Positions 48,654-58,096 of a stretch of 64,000 bases of DNA are shown piece after piece. Source of the stretch: Paracoccus contaminans (GTDB lineage Bacteria > Pseudomonadota > Alphaproteobacteria > Rhodobacterales > Rhodobacteraceae); contig NZ_CP020612.1 of the NCBI RefSeq assembly GCF_002105555.1, positions 647,001-711,000 on the forward strand, given 5' to 3'. Made by a program: the position numbers and the translations under genes. The notes beneath the pieces were generated by a model. That model ran no database searches. It was not told where the DNA came from and saw only the letters and a program-made list of their open reading frames with translations. Within the stretch, counting starts at the first letter, position 1; each line of letters begins with the position of its first letter.

Positions 48654-50504
48654 ATGGAAGACAACAACCGCAATCTCATCCTCGCCATGGTGCTGTCTGC
48701 GCTTGTGCTGATCGGATGGTATGCCTTCTTCGCCCCCCCGCCACCTGTTGCGACCGCGCCTGCGGCCGACACGACGGCAGCGCAGACAGCAACCCCCGCT
48801 GCCCCCGCGGCGCAGGCCGGGGCAACGCCGACGCTGATCGGCGCGGCAGACGATCCCGTGCTGGCCGCGCCGCGCGTGGCGATCGAATCCCCGGCGCTCA
48901 AGGGGTCGATCTCGCTGGCGGGCGGCCGCATCGACGATCTGCTGCTGACGGGATACCGCGAAACGCTTGATCCCGCCTCGCCCTTCGTGCGCCTGCTCTC
49001 GCCCACCGCGCAGCCGCGGATCGAAACCACCGGCACGCCGGCAGCGCCGGGCGCGCAGGTCGATGTCGTGGTGCAGAAACCCTATTATGCCGTTTACGGC
49101 TGGATGCCCGGACCGGGTGTCGATCCGGCGCTGGTCCCCTCGCCCGCGACGGTCTGGACGGTGGAAAGCGGCACCACGCTCGCCCCCGGCCAGCCGGTGA
49201 CGCTGGCCTGGAACAACGGCGCCGGCCAGATCTTCCGCCGCATGTTCGAGCTGGACGACAAGTTCCTGTTCACCGTCACCCAGAGCCTGGAAAACACCGC
49301 CGCCGCGCCCTTTGCCGCCGCGCCCTACGGCATCCTCGCCCGCCACGGAAAGCCCGATACGCAGAACTATTTCGTCCTGCATGAAGGCGCGGTCGGCATG
49401 AATGACGGCAAGCTGGTCGAGCGGAAATACAAGGACATGGTCAAGCTTGACCCCGCCCCCGGCGAAGGTCCGGCCGAGATCGCCAGCGTCGCGACGGACG
49501 GCTGGATCGGGTTCACCGACAAATACTGGATGACGACGCTGATCCCCGCGCCGGGGCAGGCCTTCACCAGCGTGGTGAAATACGCGCCGGGCGCCGACAT
49601 CTATCAGGCCGAAACGCGCCTGCCGGTGCAGACCGTCGGCCCCGGCACAACGCTGTCGTCCTCCAGCTATCTGTTCGCCGGCGCCAAGGAATGGGAAACC
49701 ATCAACGCCTATCAGCGCGACAAGGGCATCGACCGCTTCGTCGATTCCATCGACTGGGGCTGGTTCTATTTCCTGACCAAGCCGATCTTCCGCGTGCTGC
49801 ACTGGCTGCACGGGCTGATCGGCAACATGGGCTGGTCGATCATCGCGCTGACCTTCGTGCTGAAACTGCTGGTCTTCCCGCTGGCGCGCAAATCCTATGT
49901 TTCGATGGCCCGCATGCGCGAGCTGCAGCCCGAGATGGAGGCGATCAAGGCCCGCACCGGCGACGACAAGATGGCCTATCAGAAAGAGGTGATGGCGCTG
50001 TATCGCACGCAGAAGGTCAACCCGGCCGCGGGTTGTCTGCCGATGCTGCTGCAGATCCCGATCTTCTTCTCGCTCTACAAGGTGATCTTCGTCACGCTGG
50101 AGCTGCGCCATGCACCGTGGATCGGCTGGATCCGCGACCTGTCCGCGCCCGATCCCTCGTCGCTGCTGAACCTGTTCGGGCTGCTGCCCTATGCGCCGCC
50201 GGCGGCCGGATCGGCCCTGCACAGCCTGTCGCTGCCGCTGCTGGCGATCGTGCTGGGCATCACCATGTGGCTCCAGCAGAAGCTGAACCCCGCCCCGGCC
50301 GATCCGGCGCAGAAGATGATCTTTGCCTGGATGCCCTGGATCTTCATGTTCATGCTGGGGGGCTTTGCCTCGGGGCTGGTGCTTTACTGGATCACGAACA
50401 ACCTCATCACCATCGTCCAGCAATACACCATCATGTCCATGCACGGGCACCCGCCGCAGCTGTTCGGCAATATCCGCGACAGCGTGAGGCTCGGGCGCAA
50501 GTGA
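48654..50504 (+). CDS. yidC: Membrane protein insertase YidC
   Basis: A 616-residue insertase (Oxa1 family) for inner-membrane proteins. N-terminal helix (LILAMVLSALVLIGWYAFF), a large periplasmic beta-sandwich (~60-350), then the conserved five-helix core starting FFYFLTKPIF-like (WGWFYFLTKPIFRVLHWL). The hydrophilic-groove Arg lies in PLARKSYVSMARM. ATG 48654 gives the standard EDNNRNLI N-terminus. Followed by MOSC and engB genes with GTGA overlaps. Confidence 0.97.
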   Translation: MEDNNRNLILAMVLSALVLIGWYAFFAPPPPVATAPAADTTAAQTATPAAPAAQAGATPTLIGAADDPVLAAPRVAIESPALKGSISLAGGRIDDLLLTGYRETLDPASPFVRLLSPTAQPRIETTGTPAAPGAQVDVVVQKPYYAVYGWMPGPGVDPALVPSPATVWTVESGTTLAPGQPVTLAWNNGAGQIFRRMFELDDKFLFTVTQSLENTAAAPFAAAPYGILARHGKPDTQNYFVLHEGAVGMNDGKLVERKYKDMVKLDPAPGEGPAEIASVATDGWIGFTDKYWMTTLIPAPGQAFTSVVKYAPGADIYQAETRLPVQTVGPGTTLSSSSYLFAGAKEWETINAYQRDKGIDRFVDSIDWGWFYFLTKPIFRVLHWLHGLIGNMGWSIIALTFVLKLLVFPLARKSYVSMARMRELQPEMEAIKARTGDDKMAYQKEVMALYRTQKVNPAAGCLPMLLQIPIFFSLYKVIFVTLELRHAPWIGWIRDLSAPDPSSLLNLFGLLPYAPPAAGSALHSLSLPLLAIVLGITMWLQQKLNPAPADPAQKMIFAWMPWIFMFMLGGFASGLVLYWITNNLITIVQQYTIMSMHGHPPQLFGNIRDSVRLGRK

Positions 50505-51256
50505 CCGCGAGCCTGGCTCATATCCTTCGCTATCCGGTCAAGTCGATCGGCGGCGAGGAGCTGGCCGAGGTGACGCTCGCCGCAGGCGCCCCGATGCCGG
50601 GCGACCGCCGCTTTGCCGTGCTGCATGAAAGCGCGCTGCACCATCTCGAGGAGGGGGCGCTGCGCAAATGGCTGCCCAAATCCGCCTTCGCGCGGGGGGC
50701 TGCCGCGGCGGCGCTTCAGGCCGTGCGGGGCGGCTGGCAGGGGGAGCGGCTGGTGCTGACCCATCCCGATCTGCCGCCGCTCAGCGTCGATCCGCTGGCC
50801 GAACCCGATGCCATCGTCGCCTGGGTCCAGCCCCTCTGGGCTTCCTCGGGCAAGGCCCCCGCCGCGCGGCTGGTCGAGGGGCCGCAGGCGCTGAGCGATG
50901 TCAAGCAGCCCTGGGTTTCGATCCTGTCGCTGTCCTCGCTGGCTGCGCTTGAAGAGAAAATGGGCCGGCCGCTGGGCACCGACCGCTGGCGCGGGAACCT
51001 GTGGATCGACGGGTGGGAACCCTTTGCGGAAAGCGGCCTGCGCCTGCACCGCCTGCGGATCGGCGCGGTCGAGCTGAAGCTGACCGAACATATCGGCCGC
51101 TGCGTCGCGACCAGCGCCGATACCCTGACGGGCAATCTTGATTGCGACATGCCGGCGGCGCTCGAGCGGGCCTTGGGGCACCGCAATTTCGGCATCTATG
51201 CCGAGGTGCGCACCGGCGGCACCATTCGCCCCGGCGACCGGGTGGAGCTGCTGTGA
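50501..51256 (+). CDS. MOSC domain protein
   Basis: A 251-residue protein with an N-terminal beta-barrel (LAHILRYPVKSIGG) and a MOSC sulfur-carrier domain (~150-245) whose Cys is in HIGRCVATSADTLTG. MOSC proteins handle sulfur or N-oxygenated substrates with a molybdenum cofactor. The start is GTG 50501, overlapping the yidC stop. yidC-MOSC-engB is a conserved Rhodobacteraceae order. Confidence 0.9.
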   Translation: MTASLAHILRYPVKSIGGEELAEVTLAAGAPMPGDRRFAVLHESALHHLEEGALRKWLPKSAFARGAAAAALQAVRGGWQGERLVLTHPDLPPLSVDPLAEPDAIVAWVQPLWASSGKAPAARLVEGPQALSDVKQPWVSILSLSSLAALEEKMGRPLGTDRWRGNLWIDGWEPFAESGLRLHRLRIGAVELKLTEHIGRCVATSADTLTGNLDCDMPAALERALGHRNFGIYAEVRTGGTIRPGDRVELL

Positions 51257-51909
51257 AGGTTGCCTTTCCCCAGGCGCCCGAGCCGTCGGAGGATGTGGCC
51301 GAACGCGGCCGGCTGCTGTTCGCGGGGCCGGTGGATTTCGTCAAGGGCGTGGTCTCCATGGACGGCCTGCCTGCGCCGGACCGCCCCGAGGTCTGCTTTG
51401 CCGGCCGGTCCAATGTCGGCAAGTCCAGCCTCATCAATGCGCTGACCGGCCGCAAGGGCATCGCTCGCGCCTCGAACACGCCCGGCCGCACGCAGGAGGT
51501 GAACTTCTTCGCCCTGGCCGGGCGCGGCTATCTGGTGGATCTGCCCGGCTATGGCTTTGCCCAGGCGCCGGTGGCCGTAGTGCAGAAATGGCAGGCGCTG
51601 CTGAAACGTTATCTGGCCGGGCGGCCCAACCTGCGGCGGGCCTTTGCGCTGATCGATGCCCGCCACGGCGTCAAGCCCGTCGATCACGAGATCATGGCCC
51701 TGCTCGACCGATCGGCGGTGCCGTTTCAGGTCATCGTGACCAAGGCCGACAAGATCGGCGCGGGAACGCTGGCGCAGACACTGGCGCAGATCGAGGGCGA
51801 GCTGCAAAGGCACCCGGCGGCCTTTCCGCAATTGGTGGTCACCTCGTCCGAAAAGGGCGAGGGCGTCGCCACGCTGCGCGCGATCATCGAGGGGCTGGTG
51901 GACGGCTGA
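51253..51909 (+). CDS. engB: Ribosome biogenesis GTPase EngB (YihA/YsxC)
   Basis: A 218-residue GTPase for 50S subunit assembly. G1 is CFAGRSNVGKSSLINAL, G2 lies in SNTPGRTQEVNFF, G3 is LVDLPGYGFA, G4 is VTKADKIG. The start is GTG 51253, overlapping the MOSC stop (GTGA). It converges with the kpsM gene, leaving only six bases between the stops. Confidence 0.95.
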   Translation: MKVAFPQAPEPSEDVAERGRLLFAGPVDFVKGVVSMDGLPAPDRPEVCFAGRSNVGKSSLINALTGRKGIARASNTPGRTQEVNFFALAGRGYLVDLPGYGFAQAPVAVVQKWQALLKRYLAGRPNLRRAFALIDARHGVKPVDHEIMALLDRSAVPFQVIVTKADKIGAGTLAQTLAQIEGELQRHPAAFPQLVVTSSEKGEGVATLRAIIEGLVDG

Positions 51910-51915
51910 AAGCCG

Positions 51916-52761
51916 TCAGACCATTTCAAGCAGGTCGCGGTAGCGGCGCCAGATCAGCAGCAGCCCGGCGCACAGCAGGAGCAGCGAGAGGGCGATGATA
52001 TAGCCTTCGTTCACATAATCGGCCGGATAGACGCCATAGATGCCGCGCCGCATCAGCCCGATCAGCTGCAGGACCGGGTTCCACCACAGCACGGCCCGCA
52101 CCCCATGGGGCATCAGCTCATAGGTGTAGAACACCCCCGACATCAGGAACAGCGGCCGGCTGAGGATCGACCAGGCCCGTTCCCACACCGGAAAGCGCAT
52201 GTAGAGAAAGCAGTTCAGCGTCCCCAGCGAGGCGCCGAACAGCGCCGTCAGGCCAAAGGCCTGCAGCACCGTCGCCACATCCATCACCAGCGGCAGATCA
52301 TAGATCAGCGCGATGCCGCCGATCACCACCGCAAAGACGATGAGATGCGTGACCGTGTTCAGCACCATCCGGGCCAGCAGCGCATCCACGAACGTCACCG
52401 CCGGATAGGCAAGCAGCGGGCGGGAATAGCGCAGGCTGGCCGCAACCTTGCCCGCGATGTCGTGATACATCTGAAAGACCAGATAGCCGCTGGCATAGAA
52501 CAGCGGAAAATTTGATCCGATCAGCGGCCGGGTATGGCCCATCGCCCCCTGGAACACCGCCGTCAGCAGCGCGATGCCCAGGATCGGGTCGGCCAGCGCC
52601 CAGACATAGCCGCCGGGCGAGCGGCCATAGGTCGTGGACACCTCGCGCAGCATCAGCGCCACAATGGTGCGGAACATGCGGCGCAGCCCCCCGCTGCGCC
52701 GGGCGGGAGGGCGGGGGGGCGAGATGCCCAAAGGGGGAAGGCTGGCGCGGGTATCGGACAT
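51916..52761 (-). CDS. kpsM: Capsule polysaccharide export permease (KpsM type)
   Basis: A 281-residue ABC-2 permease with six helices, preceded by a Pro/Arg-rich cytoplasmic start (PPLGISPPRPPARRSGG). KpsM-like segments are LMLREVSTTYGRSPGGYVWA and SGVFYTYELMPHGVR. With the KpsT and KpsE genes on the other side it forms an inner-membrane capsule or exopolysaccharide exporter. Its promoter shares a 75-bp region with kpsE, which runs the opposite way. Confidence 0.92.
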   Translation of the reverse strand: MSDTRASLPPLGISPPRPPARRSGGLRRMFRTIVALMLREVSTTYGRSPGGYVWALADPILGIALLTAVFQGAMGHTRPLIGSNFPLFYASGYLVFQMYHDIAGKVAASLRYSRPLLAYPAVTFVDALLARMVLNTVTHLIVFAVVIGGIALIYDLPLVMDVATVLQAFGLTALFGASLGTLNCFLYMRFPVWERAWSILSRPLFLMSGVFYTYELMPHGVRAVLWWNPVLQLIGLMRRGIYGVYPADYVNEGYIIALSLLLLCAGLLLIWRRYRDLLEMV

Positions 52762-52836
52762 GTTACCGCCAAGGCTGGTCTTACAGCAGATGGCTATGTA
52801 ACAACTGCACCAAAATTGGAACCAGCGAAAGCCCGC

Positions 52837-53403
52837 ATGGCCAGCGACCCTGCCAAACCGGCACCCTCTCCGGCATCGAACCCCGACCCGGTTGAGCATG
52901 ATCGGCCCGCCCCCCGTCCAAGCGAGGTGTTTTCCGCGCCGCCGATGGCGGCAGCGGCCCCGCCTCGTCCCGCCGCGGCCCCCGCGGCGCAGGACGGCGC
53001 GCGGCCACCCGCAGGTGATGCCCCGCCGTCCCAGCCAAAGACGGCGCCCCAGCCTCAGCCTCAGGCAAAGCCTCAACCCCAGGCAGCGGCCAAGCCGCAG
53101 GCGCAGCCGCCCGGCGGCGAGCAGCCGGCCCGCCCTGCCGCGCCGGCCGCCGCAGCGCCGCCGCAGGGGCGGCTGATTCCCGCCGACGCGGCCACCGCCG
53201 CGGCCGCGGCCCGTGCCGGGCAGGCGGTTTCCGTGCCCGCACCCGCCCAGGCCAGCCCGCCGGCAGCCGCGCGCCCTGCCCAGCCCCCGCCCCGCGCGGG
53301 GCCGGCGGGCCGCCCGCCCTTCCGCCCGGCCGTCCCGTCACGGCGTCCGCCCCCCGCCCCCCGGTGGCCGAAGCCTCGCCCCGGCGGCGGCACTGGGCGC
53401 TGA
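52837..53403 (+). pseudogene. Pro/Ala-rich N-terminal segment of kpsE, out of frame with its core
   Basis: Starts at ATG 52837 (MASDPAKPAPSPASNPDP) and codes ~185 Pro/Ala/Gln-rich residues before ending at a TGA at 53403. A single missing C in the C runs at 53351-53362 would join it in frame to the export protein that follows, giving a 546-residue protein. Pro-rich cytoplasmic leads are usual in this family in related bacteria. Confidence 0.7.
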
Positions 53404-54476
53404 TGGCCAGCTTTTTGCTGCTGGTCATCATCCCCACGAGCGTCTGGGCCTGGTATCTGTGGACGCGCGCGGCCGACCAATACACCTCGACCGTGGGCTT
53501 TTCGGTCCGCAAGGAGGAGGGCGCCCCGTCGATGGACATGTTCGGCGGGCTGTTCGGCAGCGCGTCCAGCACCGCGTCGGACACCGACATTCTCTATGAC
53601 TTCATCCGCTCGCCCGACGTGGTCGCCAAGGCCGACACGGCGCTGGGGATTCGGGGGATGTTCTCGCGCGAATGGCCGCGCGATTTCGTCTTTGCCTTCG
53701 ATCCCTCCGGCACGATCGAAGATCTGACCGAATATTGGCGGCGTCAGGTCAAGATCTATTACGACGACAAGTCGGGTATCATCACCGTGCGCACGGCGGC
53801 ATTCTCGCCCGCCGACGCCAAGGCGATCGCCGATGAAATCTTCCGGGAAAGCGAACATGTGGTGAACGGGCTGTCCGATCAGGCCCGCGCCGACGCAACC
53901 CGGCAGGCCGAGCACGAACTGGAAAAAGCCCGCGGCGTGCTGACCGAAGCGCGCCAGGCCATGACCGCCTTCCGCGTCAAGACCCGCATCCTCGACCCCA
54001 CCGCCGATATCGGGGCGCAGATGTCGATCATGACCAGCCTGCAAAGCCAGCTGGCCGAGGCGCAGGTGCAGCTCGACACGCTGCGCCAGAACGCCCGCGC
54101 CCAGGATCAGCGCGTGCTTCAGGCGCAAAAGCGGATCACGTCCCTGCAATCCCAGATCGAGGCCCAGCGCCAGAAATTCGGCGGCGAATCGCCCGAGGGG
54201 GCCAATTATGCCCAGCTGATGGCCGATTACGAACGGCTGAGGGTCGACCTGGAATTCGCCGAGGGCGCCCATCAGACGGCCCGCGCCGCCTATGAAGCAT
54301 CGCTGGCGGCCGCACAGCGGCAGACGCGCTATCTTGCCGCCCATATCACCCCGACCGAGGCGCAGCGGTCGCTCGAGCCTGACCGGCCATGGCTGCTGGG
54401 GATCGGCGCGGCGCTGGCCTTTGTGCTGTGGTCGATCCTGACGCTGGTCTATTACAGCGTGCGCGACCGGCGCTGA
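53364..54476 (+). CDS. kpsE: Capsule export inner-membrane protein (KpsE/Wzz type)
   Basis: The intact core: a basic start (PRRRHW), membrane helix (ALMASFLLLVIIPTSVWAWYLW), Wzz/KpsE periplasmic domain with DILYDFIRSPDVV, a long coiled coil (~160-300, EARQAMTAFRVKTRILDPT), and a second helix at the C-terminus (GIGAALAFVLWSILTLVYY). It bridges the KpsMT transporter to the outer-membrane exporter. In the given sequence translation would have to begin at GTG 53364 or ATG 53403, because the longer Pro-rich lead is frameshifted away. Confidence 0.85.
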   Translation: MAEASPRRRHWALMASFLLLVIIPTSVWAWYLWTRAADQYTSTVGFSVRKEEGAPSMDMFGGLFGSASSTASDTDILYDFIRSPDVVAKADTALGIRGMFSREWPRDFVFAFDPSGTIEDLTEYWRRQVKIYYDDKSGIITVRTAAFSPADAKAIADEIFRESEHVVNGLSDQARADATRQAEHELEKARGVLTEARQAMTAFRVKTRILDPTADIGAQMSIMTSLQSQLAEAQVQLDTLRQNARAQDQRVLQAQKRITSLQSQIEAQRQKFGGESPEGANYAQLMADYERLRVDLEFAEGAHQTARAAYEASLAAAQRQTRYLAAHITPTEAQRSLEPDRPWLLGIGAALAFVLWSILTLVYYSVRDRR

Positions 54477-54494
54477 GGGGGCGGGCAGGCGGCG

Positions 54495-55169
54495 ATGATC
54501 CGGCTCGAGAACCTGACCAAGATCTATTACGCCGACGGGCGGCGGAACGTGGTGGCCGACCGGCTGAATGCGGTATTCCCCACGGGGCAGTCGGTCGGGC
54601 TGCTGGGGCGCAACGGGGCGGGCAAATCCACGCTGCTGCGGATGATCGCGGGCACCGCGCTGCCCACTTCGGGGCGGATCGTGTCGGATGGCACGATCTC
54701 ATGGCCGGTGGGTTTCGCCGGCAGCTTTCACCAGGATCTGACCGGTGCGCAGAATGTGCGGTTCGTGGCCCGCATCTATGGCGTCGATACCGATGAGCTG
54801 GTCGACTACGTCGACGAATTCGCCGGGCTGGGCGCCAAGTATCACCTGCCCTTCGGCAGCTATTCGTCGGGTATGCGTTCGCGCCTGGCGATGGGGTGCA
54901 GCATGGGCATCCGCTTTGACACCTATTTGGTGGACGAGGTGACCAGCGTGGGCGATGCCGAATTCCGCGAAAAGTCGCAGGTGGTGTTCGCGGACCGCAT
55001 GATGAACGCCTCATCCATCGTGGTCAGCCATTCGATGCCGATGATCCGGCGGCTCTGCACCATGGGCGCGGTGCTGGAAAAGGGCCGCATCGAGGTCTTC
55101 GACAATGTGAATGATGCGATCGCCTATCACGAATACATCATGGGCGTGCCGGACACGGTGGGCGACTAG
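54495..55169 (+). CDS. kpsT: Capsule polysaccharide export ATPase (KpsT type)
   Basis: A 224-residue ATPase of the capsule exporter. It opens MIRLENLTKIYYADGRR. Walker A is GLLGRNGAGKSTLLRMIAG, the signature is YSSGMRSRLAMGCSM (SSGM form of the KpsT class), and Walker B is TYLVDEVTSVGD. No C-terminal glycan-binding domain, as in E. coli KpsT. It converges on the phosphomannomutase gene, sharing the bases CTAG for both stop codons. Confidence 0.93.
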   Translation: MIRLENLTKIYYADGRRNVVADRLNAVFPTGQSVGLLGRNGAGKSTLLRMIAGTALPTSGRIVSDGTISWPVGFAGSFHQDLTGAQNVRFVARIYGVDTDELVDYVDEFAGLGAKYHLPFGSYSSGMRSRLAMGCSMGIRFDTYLVDEVTSVGDAEFREKSQVVFADRMMNASSIVVSHSMPMIRRLCTMGAVLEKGRIEVFDNVNDAIAYHEYIMGVPDTVGD

Positions 55170-56536
55170 CCGGCCAGCAGCGCGCTGATCCTGTCCACCA
55201 TCGCGGCGACCAGCGCGCTGTCCCCCCGGCTTTCCACATTCAGCCTGACCAGCGGCTCGGTATTGGACCGGCGCAGGTTGAAGCGCCAGCATGGATATTC
55301 GAGGCTGATCCCGTCCGTGTCGTCGCGCGCCGTCGCGCCCGCCGCGCAGGCCGCCAGCACCCGCCCGATGGCGGCATCGGGGTCATCCAGGCGGAAATTG
55401 ATCTCGCCTGACGAGGGGAAGGCCGCCATGCGCGCGCTCACCAGCTGCGACAGGGATTGCCCGGTGCGGGCCATCAGCTCGGCCACCATCAGCCAGGGAA
55501 TCATGCCGCTGTCGGCAAAGGCGAAGTCGCGGAAATAATGGTGGGCCGACATCTCGCCCCCATAGACCGCGCCCGACCGGCGCATCTGCTGCTTGACGAA
55601 GGCATGGCCCGTCCGGGACTGCACCGCCTCGCCCCCCGCCGCCGCGATCACGTCGCGGGTGTTCAGGACGACCCGCGGATCATGGACGATCCGCGCGCCC
55701 GGATGGCGGTCCAGGAAGGCCGCGGCCAGCAGCCCGACCACATATTCGCCGGGGATGAAGCGGCCGGTTTCATCGAACAGGAAGCAGCGGTCGAAATCGC
55801 CATCCCAGGCCACGCCCAGATCCGCGCCGCAGGCCCTGACCGCATCGGCCGTGACGGGCCGGTTTTCGGGCAGCAGCGGGTTGGGGATGCCGTTCGGAAA
55901 GGCGGGGTCGGGATCGTGGTTGATGCGGATGATGTCCAGCCTTGCCCCGCGCCGGCCCAGTTCCGCCGCGATCGCGTCAAGCGCCGGCCCTGCGACGCCA
56001 TTGCCCGCATTGACCAGCAGACGGCCCCGCAGCAACGCCGCATCCACGAAATCGCACACCCGCCGCGCATAGTCGGCCCGGACAGCCGCGGCGTCGCTCA
56101 CGCGCCCCATCGGGGCGTCCGGGAACGAGCCGGCCTGCGCAAGCGCGGCCAGTGTGGCCAATTCGGTATCGGGGTCCAGCGGCGCGGCGCCGCGCCCAAC
56201 CAGCTTCATCCCGTTATAGTCGATGGGGTTGTGCGAGGCTGTCACCTCGATCCCGCCATCAGCCTCCAGATGGTCGGTGGCGAAATACATCTCCTCGGTG
56301 CCGGCAAGGCCGATGTCCAGGACATCGGCGCCCCCTTCGGTCAGCCCGCGCATCAGCGCCGCCGCCAGCGCGGGCGAGCTTTCGCGCCCGTCCCGCCCGA
56401 CCACCACCTGGCGCGCGCCGGGGCGCGCAGCAAAGGCGCGCCCGACCCGCCAGGCCACATCCTCGTCCAGCTCGGCCCCCAGCCGGCCGCGCAGGTCATA
56501 GGCCTTGAAGCAGGTGATGGGGCGCGGCGGGGGCAT
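55166..56536 (-). CDS. Phosphomannomutase/phosphoglucomutase
   Basis: A 456-residue alpha-D-phosphohexomutase supplying mannose-1-P or glucose-1-P for surface polysaccharides. The phosphoserine loop is VTASHNPIDYNGMKL near residue 100, the metal loop is WDGDFDRCFLFDE around 240, the sugar loop is GGEMSAHHYFRDF, and the phosphate site is RRSNTEPLVRLNVES. It fits the ManB/AlgC class. It is placed beside the capsule export genes and may serve them. Confidence 0.93.
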   Translation of the reverse strand: MPPPRPITCFKAYDLRGRLGAELDEDVAWRVGRAFAARPGARQVVVGRDGRESSPALAAALMRGLTEGGADVLDIGLAGTEEMYFATDHLEADGGIEVTASHNPIDYNGMKLVGRGAAPLDPDTELATLAALAQAGSFPDAPMGRVSDAAAVRADYARRVCDFVDAALLRGRLLVNAGNGVAGPALDAIAAELGRRGARLDIIRINHDPDPAFPNGIPNPLLPENRPVTADAVRACGADLGVAWDGDFDRCFLFDETGRFIPGEYVVGLLAAAFLDRHPGARIVHDPRVVLNTRDVIAAAGGEAVQSRTGHAFVKQQMRRSGAVYGGEMSAHHYFRDFAFADSGMIPWLMVAELMARTGQSLSQLVSARMAAFPSSGEINFRLDDPDAAIGRVLAACAAGATARDDTDGISLEYPCWRFNLRRSNTEPLVRLNVESRGDSALVAAMVDRISALLAG

Positions 56537-56701
56537 GGCATCTCTCCGGTGGGTCGGCAGGCCATGGATAGCGCCGCAGTGGCGGGGCGCAACCGTCGGC
56601 AGCGATGGGCAGGCAGGGCGCGCCGGGGCCTTGCCGGGCGCGCCCGGCCCGGCCATCGGGCGATGAGCCGCCACGCCCGCGCGCCTGGCGCGCCCCTGCG
56701 T

Positions 56702-57613
56702 TCAGCGCAGCAGCGGAACCCCGGCGCCGTCGCCCCGGATCGGTTCGGGCGCGCCGTCCCCAGCGGGCCAGAGCGCCGCAAAATCGAACAGTGCAGGGTC
56801 GGGCAAATGGGACGGGCGCATATTGGTCAGGGCGCGGAACATGACCTGGCGGCGGCCGGGGCTGCGCGCCTCCCATTCATCCAGCAGCTTCTTGACCTGC
56901 ATGCGCTGCAAGCCCTCCTGGCTGCCGCACAGATCGCAGGGGATGACCGGATATTGCATGGCACGGGCAAAGCGGTCGCAATCAGCCTCGGCCACGAAGG
57001 CAAGCGGGCGCAGCACCATCAGATCGCCCTCCTCGTTCACCAGCTTGGGCGGCATCGACGCCAGCCGCCCGCCGTGAAACAGGTTCATGAAAAAGGTTTC
57101 CAGAATGTCGTCGCGGTGATGGCCGAGCACCACGGCGCTGCATCCTTCCTCGCGTGCGATGCGATACAGGTTGCCGCGCCGCAGCCGCGAACACAGGCTG
57201 CAATAGGTGCGTCCCTCGGGCACCTTGGCCTTCACCACGGAATAGGTGTCCTGATATTCGATCCGGTGCGGCACCCCGCGTTCGGTCAGGAACTGCGGCA
57301 GCACCGTGGCGGGAAAGCCCGGCTGCCCCTGATCGAGGTTGCAGGCCAGCAGATCGACCGGCAGCAGCCCCCGCCATTGCAGCTCGTGCAGCACGGCCAG
57401 AAGGGTATAGCTGTCCTTGCCGCCGGACAGGCAGACGAGCCAGCGATCGCCGGGCCGGATCATGTGATAGGTTTCGATCGCCGCCCGCACCTCGCGCACA
57501 AGGCGCTTGCGCAGCTTGCGAAATTCGGTCGAGCCGGGCGCGCCGCGGAACAGCGGATGGATCTCGCCCTCGTCGGCATCGGGTTCAGGCAGGTCGGACA
57601 GGTCGTCGCGCAT
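56702..57613 (-). CDS. ttcA: tRNA 2-thiocytidine synthetase TtcA
   Basis: Thiolates C32 of certain tRNAs with ATP and an Fe-S cluster. In 303 residues: PP-loop [17 protein letters not shown] near residue 60, central cysteines in [12 protein letters not shown], and [15 protein letters not shown], the two CxxC pairs of TtcA. I set the start at ATG 57613, with GAGG upstream; an ATG six codons earlier is possible. It ends with an unusual Pro/Gly-rich tail. Confidence 0.95.
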   Translation of the reverse strand: MRDDLSDLPEPDADEGEIHPLFRGAPGSTEFRKLRKRLVREVRAAIETYHMIRPGDRWLVCLSGGKDSYTLLAVLHELQWRGLLPVDLLACNLDQGQPGFPATVLPQFLTERGVPHRIEYQDTYSVVKAKVPEGRTYCSLCSRLRRGNLYRIAREEGCSAVVLGHHRDDILETFFMNLFHGGRLASMPPKLVNEEGDLMVLRPLAFVAEADCDRFARAMQYPVIPCDLCGSQEGLQRMQVKKLLDEWEARSPGRRQVMFRALTNMRPSHLPDPALFDFAALWPAGDGAPEPIRGDGAGVPLLR

Positions 57614-57684
57614 CGGGAACCTCGCAGGCAAGGGGGGATGAGGAGGGGCGGATCATCCGGAAGGCCGCCCTCTTCACGGCCGGC

Positions 57685-57801
57685 TCAGGGGCCGGTGAAC
57701 GGCAAGGCAGCCCTGAAAACAAAGGCCAGCCATGCCACCAGCGCGACAGCCGCAGCGGCGACAAGGACAAGCCCCGCAGGAACATGCCGCGGCCGGCTCA
57801 T
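57685..57801 (-). CDS. 38-residue membrane peptide coupled to yidD
   Basis: Reads MSRPRHVPAGLVLVAAAA followed by a further hydrophobic run and ending RAALPFTGP: one transmembrane helix with a basic N-terminus. Its ATG overlaps the yidD stop (ATGA), and an AAGGGTGA site lies upstream inside yidD. No family recognised. Too short for standard gene callers. Confidence 0.5.
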   Translation of the reverse strand: MSRPRHVPAGLVLVAAAAVALVAWLAFVFRAALPFTGP

Positions 57802-58037
57802 CGCGGATCACCCTTGACGGGCGGCACCGGATCAAAGCCCGATCCGCCCCAGGGATGACAGCGGCCCAGCCGGCGCAGCATCAGCGCGGTGCCGCGCCAT
57901 GCGCCATGGCGCGCAAGCGCATCGAGCGCATAGACCGAACAGGTCGGCTGAAAGCGGCAGGCATGCCCGATCCAAGGGCTGAGCAGCAGCCGGTAGGCCC
58001 GCACCGGCAGGGCGACAAGCTGCGCGGCAAGGCTCAT
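57798..58037 (-). CDS. yidD: Membrane protein insertion efficiency factor YidD
   Basis: A 79-residue protein that aids YidC-dependent insertion. The family signature is the Cys-rich CRFQPTCSVYALDAL with GRCHPWGGSGFDPVP, and an amphipathic N-terminus (LPVRAYRLLLSPWIGH) associates with the membrane. ATG 58037 gives the usual length. An ATG at 58100 would add 21 residues and overlap the rnpA stop, so a longer form is possible. Gene order rpmH-rnpA-yidD is standard. Confidence 0.92.
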   Translation of the reverse strand: MSLAAQLVALPVRAYRLLLSPWIGHACRFQPTCSVYALDALARHGAWRGTALMLRRLGRCHPWGGSGFDPVPPVKGDPR

Positions 58038-58096
58038 GCGCGGAGCCGCTGTCGGCCGCGCAGGGCAGCGCGCGCCGTGCAGCGGCGGCAGCCCGC

